This document shows, in pieces, positions 44,860-54,029 of a stretch of DNA of 64,000 nt (the first letter of the stretch is position 1; the number at the start of each line of letters is the position of its first letter). The DNA is from Candidatus Brocadiaceae bacterium S225 (GTDB lineage Bacteria > Planctomycetota > Brocadiia > Brocadiales > Scalinduaceae). Position numbers and translations under genes: made by a program. The stretch covers positions 1 through 64,000 of the forward strand of contig SMSL01000020.1 in assembly GCA_007859995.1 (NCBI GenBank), given 5' to 3'. The notes beneath the pieces are model-generated. The model was not told where the DNA came from. It ran no database searches and saw nothing but the letters and a program-made list of their open reading frames with translations.

Positions 44860-46389
44860 TTAAAAAGTGTAAGTCATCATCAAGTTAAACCAGTCGGCAT
44901 CCTCGCTAAGCCCAGCATTGTTCAGGAAACCGCCTGTAAAGAAGTGGCTATACCCTGTTTGGATGTCAGTATGGTGATTAAGATGGTGTGTTAGAGTCAG
45001 ATCTGTTTCCGTCCCCACATACCTGTCGCTTCCTGACCCTCCGGGGGCAACCACGCCGCCTGATACACTATAAAGCGCATCCTGTTTTTCGCTACGCCAA
45101 AATACATGTTGATCAAAGCGGAAAGTCGTGCGTTTTCCAATGCTGAAATCGACGCGGGGGCGCAGGTCCATAATATTGAAGCGGCCGATCAAATCCATGA
45201 ATCCAAGAAATTTATGACGTGTTTGAAACATAGGATCGAAGGTCTGAACATTACCTCCCGGGTTGTCATCACCGCTCGCATAGTCAAAACCTAACTGAAT
45301 CATTTTAAGGTCAGCCGGACCAAGCGCAAGGGGAGTTCGCTGTGTTGGTTGATAGTCCAATGCGGCAGTAAACATACTGGCGCTGATGTCCGCGTCCTGG
45401 CCAGGCCGGTCTATATTGCCAAACTCATAAGCACCCTCAATCTCATAACCAAACGCAGCTATGGGGAACTTGCCGTGAAGACGCCCGCCAACGGCATACC
45501 GTTCCGAATTCCCGCCGGTTCCGTTAAAAGTCTGATCATCATCTCGTCTCAGTCCGTACAGATCAAGGCCCATGTGACCGAAACCAATCGCCTTACTAAA
45601 CCAGGAGGGAACAAAGCCCTCTCCATAAATGCCAAAGAATCCCGAATTATTACCGGGTAAGTTAAAACTATTGAAAGAATCAGGTTTGACTTCACCGCGT
45701 GACAAGTCTCTGACAACACGAAGTCCGAAGGTTGAAATCTTCCAGTTACTCGCATACAGCATAGCGTTGATCCCATCAAAAGTTTGACGAACGTTAGCGA
45801 AATCTCTGTTGCCAATAAACCGCTGACTGCCACGCGCCATTTCCTGGCGACCGACACGCAGGACAAGGCGATTGTCCCCGCCTGAAACCTTCCCTAATGG
45901 TAAAGTAAAGTCCGCAAAGAGATTTTGGAGATCGATCGTATCTTTGTCTTGCTTACGCCTACTCCGGGGTAAGCTCTGGGCGCCTACGAGTGAGCTCTTT
46001 AATTCTGAATACAGGCGCAAATAGGGTCCCAGGTGCAAATCGGCATTCGCACGAATACGATTGAGCACAAAAGCATCGGCATTATTTTTTGTACCCGGTG
46101 GGTCAAATTGAAAGTTGCTCCATTTTTCCACCCGAACCCGTTCTTCAAAGCCAAAACTCAGCCAATTCGAGCCGCTTTGGTTTAAAGGAATATATTTAAC
46201 GGGATCAAAAAAATCGGTTGATTTCAGTTGCTCTTTGTGGGCAAGCACCGACCAGTCTTCATTGTAACGGTAGACATTATAAGCTGGACGTGTGTCATCA
46301 GTCCCTCCTGAGGCTATCGACATTAACCCCATTAGCCACACTACAACCACCACCATAAGAAATTTATTCAGTTTTATTGACTTCAGCAT
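44860..46389 (-). CDS. Outer-membrane porin (alginate-export/OprE-like)
   Basis: The 509-residue protein has a signal peptide (1-28) and an amphipathic beta-strand pattern throughout, ending in aromatic Phe (MMTYTF) as outer-membrane barrels do. The sequence SFGFEERVRVEKWSNFQFD, ADLHLGPYLRLYSELKSS and SGGDNRLVLRVGRQEMARGSQRF matches the alginate-export (Alginate_exp) barrel family. It is likely a passive channel for small anions. Position next to the SulP transporter suggests it admits that transporter's substrate. Confidence 0.85.
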   Translation of the reverse strand: MLKSIKLNKFLMVVVVVWLMGLMSIASGGTDDTRPAYNVYRYNEDWSVLAHKEQLKSTDFFDPVKYIPLNQSGSNWLSFGFEERVRVEKWSNFQFDPPGTKNNADAFVLNRIRANADLHLGPYLRLYSELKSSLVGAQSLPRSRRKQDKDTIDLQNLFADFTLPLGKVSGGDNRLVLRVGRQEMARGSQRFIGNRDFANVRQTFDGINAMLYASNWKISTFGLRVVRDLSRGEVKPDSFNSFNLPGNNSGFFGIYGEGFVPSWFSKAIGFGHMGLDLYGLRRDDDQTFNGTGGNSERYAVGGRLHGKFPIAAFGYEIEGAYEFGNIDRPGQDADISASMFTAALDYQPTQRTPLALGPADLKMIQLGFDYASGDDNPGGNVQTFDPMFQTRHKFLGFMDLIGRFNIMDLRPRVDFSIGKRTTFRFDQHVFWRSEKQDALYSVSGGVVAPGGSGSDRYVGTETDLTLTHHLNHHTDIQTGYSHFFTGGFLNNAGLSEDADWFNLMMTYTF

Positions 46390-46799
46390 TTAAACTCCTC
46401 ACGCATAAATTTAATCAAAAAAATCTGCCAACCCATTAGATCTTCTGTAATCTGTAATAGTCAAATGATGCCAAAATCGTCAAGGTATCTTTTCGCTTTT
46501 GATTACATAAATGTCTACTGGATTAGAACGAACAGCATCCATTTTGAACCACTTTACGATAAACCAGAAAAAATCTCTCCGATTTTGTAGTACTGAAACT
46601 TCTCAGCTCTTAACTGATCATATACCCTCCAACATTAAATTTCGATTAAGAAATGATTAAAAAATGTTAATGTTGGGTTCATCCTGGATTTATTTCTTGG
46701 ATTTATTCAGGTTGTATAGAACATTTTGGTCTTTTCAGTTTTAATTGTCTGTAATCCTCTCAGTTTTTCTATTAAAATTGCTCTTCAAAAAAATTTATA
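46390..46799. other. Gap before the porin, presumed promoter region
   Basis: No gene is seen. The stretch is A/T-rich and should contain the promoter of the porin-SulP-Hyf direction. No convincing -35/-10 or sigma-54 pair could be picked out by eye. Confidence 0.35.
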
Positions 46800-47138
46800 T
46801 TAAATCGCAGCATCATCTTGCTCGCCTGTGCGGATTCTATATACGGTTGTAAGGTCGGAAACAAAGATCTTTCCATCTCCAATACTCCCGGTCTGAGACG
46901 TGGCGATAATGGTCTGAACCACCTTGTCTACCGCATCATCCGAAACAACAAGCTCCATCTTTATTTTTGGCAGCAGGTCTACCCTGTATCTCTTCCCTCG
47001 CCAGACTTCACTGACTCCTTTTTGATTACCATGTCCCTTTATTTCTGAAACAGACATCCCTCCGTATCCTTCTTCCTCAAGGGCATACCTTGTCATATCA
47101 AATTTCTCTGGACGAATGATTGCTTCTATTTTTTTCAT
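46800..47138 (-). CDS. glnK: Nitrogen regulatory protein PII (GlnB/GlnK)
   Basis: PII is a trimeric sensor of 2-oxoglutarate and ATP/ADP. The 112-residue protein has both signatures: the T-loop with Tyr51 (WRGKRYRVDLLPK), the uridylylation site, and the C-terminal TGSIGDGKIFVSDLTTVYRIRTGE. Position 172 bases downstream of the ammonium transporter on the same strand makes it GlnK-like, so it would plug the transporter when nitrogen is plentiful. Whether the Tyr is modified here is unknown. Confidence 0.95.
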   Translation of the reverse strand: MKKIEAIIRPEKFDMTRYALEEEGYGGMSVSEIKGHGNQKGVSEVWRGKRYRVDLLPKIKMELVVSDDAVDKVVQTIIATSQTGSIGDGKIFVSDLTTVYRIRTGEQDDAAI

Positions 47139-47310
47139 AACGTACTCCTCTATCGATAGAAAAACAGTTGAAATAATAATTATAATAAAGAAAAATCATA
47201 AGACTGGTTCAGGATCGTGTGCCTAATTTATTCTTTCCAGTTAAGCATAGACTCATTTGCCCGGTTTTTATGAGTAAATCTTTTCTCAGCCTGTTTTTTT
47301 TGCTAAGAGA

Positions 47311-48771
47311 TTATTTCAGTACGGTCATATCTCTCTGGGCAGTCTCCTCTTCCTCAGCCGTCTCTAATTGAGATGTAATTTCAGCTTGTGCAGGATAACA
47401 TGGAGAGCCATGTAAATGTATGTCAACACCTTCGTATTCAACCAACTCGGAGACACGCAGGCCCATGGTTATCTTGAGTAGCCAGAACAATAATGCTCCT
47501 GTGCATAGTCCCCAGGCCATAGCAACCAGAGCGCCGATGAGCTGGGCCTTAAGCTGTTCCAGGGAACCGGTAATACAGCCTCTTATACCACCATACGTAC
47601 CGTCTGCAAATATCCCGACCGCAATCATTCCCCATATGCCATTAGCACCATGTACGGCAACTGCGCCGAGGGGATCGTCAACTTTCAGTTTTGTTTCTAC
47701 AAATATTACTGTACCCCACATAATTATTCCTGACAACACTCCAATTGCTATAGCAGCCCATGGAGGAATATATGCGCACGCTCCGGTTACGCCTACCAGA
47801 CCGGCAAGAGCGCCGTTACAGGAAAGGCCGATATCTGCATAACCAAAAATTATGTACGATGCAAATATTATTACGCTTGCGCCCGCAGCACCTCCCAGAA
47901 AAGTATTAGCAGCTATGACTGAAATCCTGAGATCTGTTGCGCCAAGTGTACTGCCCGCATTAAAAGCGAACCATCCAAATGCCAGAGATAGTGTACCGAG
48001 AACTACTAAATTAATGTTATGACCAGGGATGGCATTTGATGAGCCGTCAGGATTGAATTTGTTCATTCTAGGGCCGAGAAACCAGGCACCTGTCAGGGCA
48101 AGCATTCCTCCTACGGTATGAATAACAGATGCTCCCGAGAAATCCACGCAACCTGCCCCATAGGGCAAAGAGCTTAGCCAGCCACCACCCCATATCCAAT
48201 GTCCGTATATAGGATAGATTACACCGCATACACAAGAGCTGTAGATTAGATAGGGAACAAACTTCATCCGTTCAGCTACAGCGCCCGCAATAATGGTAAC
48301 TGCCTTGGTAACAAACACCATCTGGAAGAGCCAGAGCATAACAGTTTCTACATCATAGCTTCCGGAAGAAAGAAAGAATCCACTAAATCCTATAAACGCA
48401 TTGCCTTTTTCCAGACCCGGTGCAGCGTTGGAACCTCCAAACATAAGGGCAAAGCCAACGACCCAGAAGACAATTGCACCGAGAGTACCATCCACAAAAC
48501 AGTGTGCTATGTATCCCAGCATATTTTTAGCCTGTAAAAAACCACCAAGCATTGCAAAGCCGGCCTGCATTGTAAATATCAGAAATGCGGCAACAAGGGT
48601 CCATGTAAAGTTTATAGAATAACCAAGTCTCTCAATGCTGCCATCTGCGCCGTAGTTTACGGTACCGCTTGGGTCACCGGCAAAAACTAACCTGGTACTG
48701 AAATAAACCAGGCATGATACACACATAATAAAATATACAATATTCAACCACCTTGACTTATTGACACGCAT
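47311..48771 (-). CDS. amtB: Ammonium transporter Amt
   Basis: The 486-residue protein has a signal-like first helix and 11 further helices. Family motifs are AGFAMLGGFLQAKN, CVDFSGASVIHTVGGMLAL (first pore His) and DPLGAVAVHGANGIWGM (second pore His), with GCITGSLEQLKAQLIGALVA at the end. Ammonium is the key substrate of anammox bacteria, which usually carry several Amt/PII pairs; this fits the proposed host. A perfect 22-bp palindrome lies 76 bases upstream and may control it. Confidence 0.95.
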   Translation of the reverse strand: MRVNKSRWLNIVYFIMCVSCLVYFSTRLVFAGDPSGTVNYGADGSIERLGYSINFTWTLVAAFLIFTMQAGFAMLGGFLQAKNMLGYIAHCFVDGTLGAIVFWVVGFALMFGGSNAAPGLEKGNAFIGFSGFFLSSGSYDVETVMLWLFQMVFVTKAVTIIAGAVAERMKFVPYLIYSSCVCGVIYPIYGHWIWGGGWLSSLPYGAGCVDFSGASVIHTVGGMLALTGAWFLGPRMNKFNPDGSSNAIPGHNINLVVLGTLSLAFGWFAFNAGSTLGATDLRISVIAANTFLGGAAGASVIIFASYIIFGYADIGLSCNGALAGLVGVTGACAYIPPWAAIAIGVLSGIIMWGTVIFVETKLKVDDPLGAVAVHGANGIWGMIAVGIFADGTYGGIRGCITGSLEQLKAQLIGALVAMAWGLCTGALLFWLLKITMGLRVSELVEYEGVDIHLHGSPCYPAQAEITSQLETAEEEETAQRDMTVLK

Positions 48772-48846
48772 ACCGTATTTCCCTTTCCTTACAAATAATT
48801 ACATACTCATCTCTTATTTCATTATCTCTCTTACTGGCATTATCGT

Positions 48847-48868
48847 CTTTCTTAATATATTAAGAAAG
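48847..48868. promoter_or_regulatory. 22-bp perfect palindrome upstream of amtB
   Basis: The half CTTTCTTAATA is followed by its exact reverse complement, centred ~87 bases upstream of the Amt start. Such symmetric A/T-rich sites suit dimeric regulators, for example the Lrp-like protein encoded at 49634. The rest of 48772-49260 contains no convincing gene. Confidence 0.45.
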
Positions 48869-49260
48869 CTGGATGGTACAGGCATTCAGACTTTTCTGGT
48901 CTTGCATGTTTTAAGCGTGAAATGGAAGGAACTAATCTGAAATTATTAAAGTCGAGTGAATTTGCAGATGTATATTGTCCAGCTTTAATTGCCTTGCTTA
49001 TTTGCCTTAACAACGGTGAAAGATCAAATGATATCTGGCAATGAAATCGACATCTAAACTTCTGTTTTTTATAGATACGAGCTTCCCACTCCGGCATGTG
49101 ATTATGCGAATCCCTGGCCTTTTCTTCTTACTTAAACTTAAATCGCTCAATTTTAGGTTATATATATGTGTAGAAATTCACATGTGATTTACCGCGCAAT
49201 CGTAGAATGATTTACATACTCAATCTTTTTTATTATGCAATTGAACAAGGTATTTTATCT

Positions 49261-49291
49261 GTATTCGCACCGCCTTCGGCGGCACGAATAC
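49261..49291. terminator. 12-bp interrupted hairpin after the 45-aa gene
   Basis: GTATTCG/CGAATAC (7 bp) and CCGCC/GGCGG (5 bp) pair around a TTC loop with a 2-base mismatch. It starts 22 bases past the stop of the minus-strand small gene, but no T-run follows. Confidence 0.4.
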
Positions 49292-49313
49292 AGGCATATA
49301 CAGCGATTACTAC

Positions 49314-49451
49314 TTAATACACTTCTGCGACTACTCCAGTCACTACAAGATTGTTGCCGTTATCGTCAATCACATCAAGTGTCACCGTGTCTCCAACTTT
49401 CACTGGTTTTTCTGTCTCACCCCGTGTACCGTCTTCCAGTCTTACCTCCAT
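49314..49451 (-). CDS. Small hypothetical protein (45 aa), beta-rich
   Basis: This short gene has a strong GGAGGG site 7 bases before its ATG. It encodes MEVRLEDGTRGETEKPVKVGD and then TVTLDVIDDNGNNLVVTGVVAEVY. Alternating beta strands and the 'VGDTVTLDV.D..G' pattern suggest a tiny OB- or SH3-like barrel. A hairpin follows the stop. It is probably real; the function is unknown. Confidence 0.65.
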   Translation of the reverse strand: MEVRLEDGTRGETEKPVKVGDTVTLDVIDDNGNNLVVTGVVAEVY

Positions 49452-49633
49452 CTTTCAACCCTCCTTTATAAATTAAAAAAATATTAATAAATTTACAGGC
49501 ATGCACAACACTGACATCTCCATTACATGTTCGTGAGCTTTAGAAAATGCATTATTTTTAATGCATGGTATAGACCGTCTTCTGGTTCAACTGTCAGGAC
49601 TTTTATCTTCTTTGTTTATTGCCGCTTTTTTTA

Positions 49634-50134
49634 TCATATTTCCAGCTTATCCAGAACGTCCAGAAGCATAGGCTTGGATGATGATTTAAGTATGCTTCCT
49701 GACGAAAGAACGAATGAGTGTTTTATTTCCACATAATCTCCAAATTCCTCCAAAATGTTTCTGAAATACGTGTCATATTCCTTAATATCCTTGAACGCAT
49801 AAATTATTATGTGGGTTATGTCTGTTTCTGGAATTGCATAAGTTCCGATTGCATTTACTGCTCTTAAAACCACATCTAATTCATTGTGTTCAAACCTCTT
49901 AAATACACTTGGTAATATTTTTATCAAGGCAATTGTAAGTATTGTTATACCCAACTTTTCATAATCAAGACTAAGCTCATGGTCTTTTATAAATCCTTTC
50001 TCTATGAGTTGTTTTCTTATCTTACCGATACCCTGTGAAGTCATTTCAAGTTTATTTGATATGTCCATATTTGACGTTTGTGGGTTTTCGACCAGCAACT
50101 TTAGCGTTTCTACTTCATTTTTTGTTAGTTTCAT
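49634..50134 (-). CDS. Lrp/AsnC-like winged-helix regulator (copy 2)
   Basis: The 166-residue paralogue of the 32160 regulator has the same N-terminal winged helix (MKLTKNEVETLKLLVENPQTSNMDISNKLEMTSQGIGKIRKQLIEKGFI). The C-terminal domain is nearly identical (TYAIPETDITHIIIYAFKDIKEYDTYFRNILEEFGDYVEIKH). A good promoter is visible upstream (50203-50231). It is divergent from the permease gene at 50551 and upstream of the amtB region, so either is a candidate target. Confidence 0.85.
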   Translation of the reverse strand: MKLTKNEVETLKLLVENPQTSNMDISNKLEMTSQGIGKIRKQLIEKGFIKDHELSLDYEKLGITILTIALIKILPSVFKRFEHNELDVVLRAVNAIGTYAIPETDITHIIIYAFKDIKEYDTYFRNILEEFGDYVEIKHSFVLSSGSILKSSSKPMLLDVLDKLEI

Positions 50135-50202
50135 TATGAAACCTGAATCTCGGTGGACATTTGTGATCCTTTGTTAATGAAGATAATAATCATGATCAGT
50201 TT

Positions 50203-50231
50203 ATAATAGTAATAATTATTGCAATTGTCAA
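50203..50231 (-). promoter_or_regulatory. Sigma-70-like promoter of Lrp-like copy 2
   Basis: On the minus strand TTGACA (50226-50231) and TATTAT (50203-50208) are separated by exactly 17 bases. The leader to the ATG at 50134 would be about 60 bases. The rest of 50135-50550 holds no supported gene. Confidence 0.6.
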
Positions 50232-50550
50232 TATGCATTATACAATGTGTTTTAAGGAATATCACAATACATGCAAACTGGTTTCTGTATTTCAAAAGCA
50301 TTCAGATATTCCAGATACGAAAGGATAACGGGAACAATTATAATGAATTTTTACGAACGACAGGTAGGGCATTTAGGGTTTACAGGAAAATATTCCTCGT
50401 CGGAAGTTTCCTTTGCTTCGTATCAATATTATAATTGTATTCATTTGTATCTCCCATTTTTTTTCTAATGATTTTATAATCTCCTTACGTTATCATCAGC
50501 GAGCAGAATATCCGATTTTCATTTAAGCAAAGTCTGAGTGGAGTATAAAT

Positions 50551-51855
50551 ATGTACGATGTATGGTTGTCGATAATCGTTTTTATAGCCGTCTACCTTGC
50601 TATCACCTTTGAAATAATCAATAAAGCCGTTGCCGTACTGCTTGGAGTCATGGTACTTCTGGTATTTCGAGTGGTCGATGAACATACAGCCATTGGTTTC
50701 ATTGATTTTGAAACTATTATGCTGCTCCTGGGGATGATGGCGATCGTTGCTATTCTCAAAAAAACCATGCTCTTTTCATTTGTGTCGATAAAAATTGCGG
50801 AGCTGACCCAAGGCAGCCCACTGAAGATATTGATCCTGTTTTCCGTTGTTACTGTCTTTTTGTCGGCATTTCTTGATAACGTTACTACGGTGCTCATTGT
50901 TATTCCCATAGTTATTCAATTAACGGCCGGTATGGGGCTGGATCCAAAAATATACGTAATCAGCCAGGCGGTTATTTCAAATATTGGGGGTACAGCGACA
51001 CTGATCGGAGATCCACCCAACATAATTATTGGTTCCAAAGTCGGGTTGACCTTTAATCAATTTATATTTAACCTTGCTACTCCGGTTCTTATAGCCATGT
51101 CTGCGGCAATGCTATTTATCTGGATGACCCACAGAGAAGAATTCAAACCCATTAACACAAACCTTACCAAATTGTTCTCGGTCCAGTTACTTCTGGAGAA
51201 GATTCGAAATGAATTTTTAAACGTAAAGATTGATAAGATGTTTGTCTGCAAGAGCCTTGTCTGTCTCGCAATAGCCATTTGCCTCTTTGTCACTCAAACC
51301 ATAACCCGAATATCGCCTGGTGTGGCGTCTATTTTCGTAGCCATGCTACTCTTTGTAATATCAAAGATCGATGTAGAGCAAATGCTGAAAGAGATCGAAT
51401 GGGTTACCCTGCTCTTTTTTTCAGGTCTCTTTGCCCTGGTTGGTGTGCTGGAAGAAAAGGGAGTGATTGAGTGGTTGGCACATAATGTGTTCCTTCGGGT
51501 AGGAAACAATCCATATCTCATGGTGTTAATGGTGTTATGGGTGTCTGGTATCGCCTCCGGTTTTTTGGATAATGTTCCTTTCACCATTGCCATGGTACCT
51601 GTTGTCAAGCTCATGCAGGAATCAAATCCTATTCCAAATAATATTCTCTGGTGGGCGTTACTCCTTGGGGCCTGTTTCGGGGGTAACTTGACGATGCTTG
51701 GCGCTTCGGCCAATATCGTTACCGTAGGAATTGCAAAAAAATATAAACATAATATCAGCTTTTTCGAATTTATGAGATCAAGCGCTCTGATTGCATTGAT
51801 AACATTGGTAATCTCTTCGATCTATCTCTCTATTTATTTGTGGATGTCAACATGA
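50551..51855 (+). CDS. ArsB/NhaD-type anion or Na+/H+ permease
   Basis: The 434-residue membrane protein of the ion-transporter superfamily (ArsB, NhaD, P-protein) has ~11 helices and two inverted halves. Motifs include SAFLDNVTTVLIVIPIVI, GGTATLIGDPPNIIIGSKVGL, then SGFLDNVPFTIAMVPVVK and GACFGGNLTMLGASANIVTVGI. GTGGAG precedes the ATG. The substrate (Na+, arsenite, dicarboxylate) cannot be told from sequence. It overlaps the eIF2B-like gene by ATGA, implying co-translation. Confidence 0.9.
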   Translation: MYDVWLSIIVFIAVYLAITFEIINKAVAVLLGVMVLLVFRVVDEHTAIGFIDFETIMLLLGMMAIVAILKKTMLFSFVSIKIAELTQGSPLKILILFSVVTVFLSAFLDNVTTVLIVIPIVIQLTAGMGLDPKIYVISQAVISNIGGTATLIGDPPNIIIGSKVGLTFNQFIFNLATPVLIAMSAAMLFIWMTHREEFKPINTNLTKLFSVQLLLEKIRNEFLNVKIDKMFVCKSLVCLAIAICLFVTQTITRISPGVASIFVAMLLFVISKIDVEQMLKEIEWVTLLFFSGLFALVGVLEEKGVIEWLAHNVFLRVGNNPYLMVLMVLWVSGIASGFLDNVPFTIAMVPVVKLMQESNPIPNNILWWALLLGACFGGNLTMLGASANIVTVGIAKKYKHNISFFEFMRSSALIALITLVISSIYLSIYLWMST

Positions 51856-52724
51856 ATATAATAGAGCATGAAAAATTATACAGTCTTTTCAGAGACCATG
51901 AAGAAGCGCTCGGAACAAACCGTACCACTATGACAGCATTGCAGTCCTTCATAAATGCTGTCAAATTGTTACGATGTAAACGAGAAGACCTTCTGTTCCA
52001 GTATGCCGAACTGATCGAAATCATTAAAAATACGGAGCCTAGAATAGTACCCCTTATCCATCTTATTGAACAATTTGAAACAGAAATAGATGCCTATGCG
52101 GATGCAGATTATGATGAGATCAAAAACCAAACGATCAGGATCCTTAAGCAAAAAATGGAACTGTTTGAGACCATGACGGAAAAAGTGATCCTGGCTGGTC
52201 GGCAATATGTTATGGACAATGACGTCATCATTACCCATTCCGCCAGTACCGTTGTGGAACGTATTTTGGTCGAAGCCAAAAAAGAGCTGGACCGCAAATT
52301 CTCAGTAATAGTTCTCAAACAGGATTTTTTGAAAACAAAACAGATGATCACCTGGTTGACGGAAGCCGGTATTGATCATATCATCGTGCCGGAATATTCC
52401 TTGAGTCTTCAACTTGAAAACGCCACTAAAATGTTTATTGGCGCGGTATCCTTTACCCATGACAAACAGGCGGTGGCTGTAGTGGGAACGGCAAATGTCG
52501 TCTCATTCTGTCATATTAACCATATACCGGTATACCTCTTTGTGAAATCTCTTAAATTTTCTCACCAACCCTGTACATGCCAGCATATTTATTTAAAAGT
52601 GGTAGATATGGTACAGGACGGTTGTGTCTATCCCCTAACCACACACTCCCACGATCTGATAGACCTCAAACTTGTTGATCATTTAATTACTGAAAATGGT
52701 GAGATTGAAATTGAATCATTGTAG
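51852..52724 (+). CDS. eIF2B/ribose-1,5-bisphosphate isomerase-like protein
   Basis: ATG at 51852 overlaps the permease stop (ATGA), which decides the start over 51840. The 290-residue protein has the N-terminal helical part (MTALQSFINAVKLLRCKRE) and the Rossmann-like half of the eIF-2B alpha/beta/delta family: DNDVIITHSASTVVERIL, VIVLKQDFLKTKQMITWL, VAVVGTANVVSFCHINHIPVYLF. Relatives include archaeal ribose-1,5-bisphosphate isomerase and methylthioribose-1-phosphate isomerase. Its coupling to a membrane permease is unusual. Confidence 0.75.
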   Translation: MNIIEHEKLYSLFRDHEEALGTNRTTMTALQSFINAVKLLRCKREDLLFQYAELIEIIKNTEPRIVPLIHLIEQFETEIDAYADADYDEIKNQTIRILKQKMELFETMTEKVILAGRQYVMDNDVIITHSASTVVERILVEAKKELDRKFSVIVLKQDFLKTKQMITWLTEAGIDHIIVPEYSLSLQLENATKMFIGAVSFTHDKQAVAVVGTANVVSFCHINHIPVYLFVKSLKFSHQPCTCQHIYLKVVDMVQDGCVYPLTTHSHDLIDLKLVDHLITENGEIEIESL

Positions 52725-52763
52725 CGCAAAACAGATCGGAAATGATATGTTTCGGTATGAGCA

Positions 52764-54017
52764 ATGGGTGGGAAACAAATTAATATGGGAAAAAGAGAAA
52801 AAGTTATTTTAGTCACAGGAGCAACAGGTTTTCTCGGTAGCGCTATCACGCAGAGACTTTTAGTTTCCGGTTGTAAGCTCAGGTTGTTAATAAGGAAAAG
52901 AGAGAATAATACTTCTCCAATCTCATTTGGCAGGGAAGGCTTGATTAAGGAACTGATACTGGGAAATGAGTTGGATGAATACTCGCAAGGTCAATCCAGG
53001 GTGATTGGTGATCAGTTAAATAATGATAAATTACTTCATGAATTGTTTTTTAGTAATGTCGAAGTATACGAGGGAGACATTACATCCGGTAGTTTGGGAC
53101 TAGGGAAACAAGAATACAAAAGGTTGTGTAATGAGGTAGACGAGGTCTTTCATTGTGCCGCAGTGACTCATTTCGAAATGCAGGGAGCTGATGAGCATGT
53201 TGTCGTTAACATTAAAGGGACAGAAAACGTGCTGCAGTTTGCGAATTTCGGCAAACAAAAGAGGCTTCATTATATAAGTACAGCATATGTGGCAGGTAAA
53301 CAGAATGGCATAATTTACGAAAATGAGATGAGAAGTGAGCCTCTATTTAATAATGAGTATGAGAGGAGTAAGTTCGTTGCCGAGCGACTTGTGATTAAGT
53401 ATGCAAAAAGTAATGATATTCCATATACGATATATCGTCCGGGTATAATAGTAGGAGACTCCAGAACCGGGGCTACTTGTAAGTTTGACAACCTTTACCT
53501 TTTTGTAAAGGTGTTGTTCAATATTGAAAATTCTTTTATTAAGAATAAAAGTGAGGATTTAGATGATATTACCATCAGGGTGCCTGGTGATCCTGATGCC
53601 CTGATTAATCTTGTTCCTATCGATTATGTTGCTGATGCCATAGTTGCAATTTTAAAAAAAAGTGAGAGTATCGGGGGAATTTATCATATTACAAATCCAA
53701 ATCCACCGCGACTCTGTGAATTGAGGGATTTGGTAATGACTCTCCTGGAAATCAAGGGTATTGATGTGAAGATTGATAGAGAGCTTGAAAAGCGAAGTCT
53801 GAGTACAGTAGAGAAATTGTTCCTTCGTCAGACAAGGTCTTATTACTCATATCTGTTTAGTAGATTGCGATTTGATGATAGCAGTACTCAGGCAATTTTG
53901 AGAGGTACTGGTGTTATTTGTCCTACTATGACTAAGGAACTAGTTGCGGTATTAATAGATTTTGCTGTTACTCATAATTGGGGAGAAGGAAAACGGACAG
54001 TATTGCAAAAAGTCTAA
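52764..54017 (+). CDS. Thioester reductase-like NAD(P)-dependent oxidoreductase
   Basis: The 417-residue extended short-chain dehydrogenase of the 'male sterility'/thioester-reductase family reduces acyl-CoA or acyl-carrier thioesters to aldehyde or alcohol. The Rossmann motif is VTGATGFLG (near 17), with FHCAAVTHF, YISTAYVAG and the catalytic YERSK. YRPGIIVGDSRTG and the domain LVPIDYVADAIVAIL follow. The start could be MGKREKV (52785). It is the first gene of a tight four-gene operon. Confidence 0.85.
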   Translation: MGGKQINMGKREKVILVTGATGFLGSAITQRLLVSGCKLRLLIRKRENNTSPISFGREGLIKELILGNELDEYSQGQSRVIGDQLNNDKLLHELFFSNVEVYEGDITSGSLGLGKQEYKRLCNEVDEVFHCAAVTHFEMQGADEHVVVNIKGTENVLQFANFGKQKRLHYISTAYVAGKQNGIIYENEMRSEPLFNNEYERSKFVAERLVIKYAKSNDIPYTIYRPGIIVGDSRTGATCKFDNLYLFVKVLFNIENSFIKNKSEDLDDITIRVPGDPDALINLVPIDYVADAIVAILKKSESIGGIYHITNPNPPRLCELRDLVMTLLEIKGIDVKIDRELEKRSLSTVEKLFLRQTRSYYSYLFSRLRFDDSSTQAILRGTGVICPTMTKELVAVLIDFAVTHNWGEGKRTVLQKV

Positions 54018-54029
54018 ATAAAGATATTA

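Noticed and set aside
44860..46389. Alginate biosynthesis export
   Set aside because: The family name reflects one member; no alginate gene is nearby, so a general anion or small-solute porin is more likely.
48852..49097. 81-residue minus-strand ORF upstream of amtB
   Set aside because: Overlaps the palindrome, lacks a ribosome-binding site and family features.
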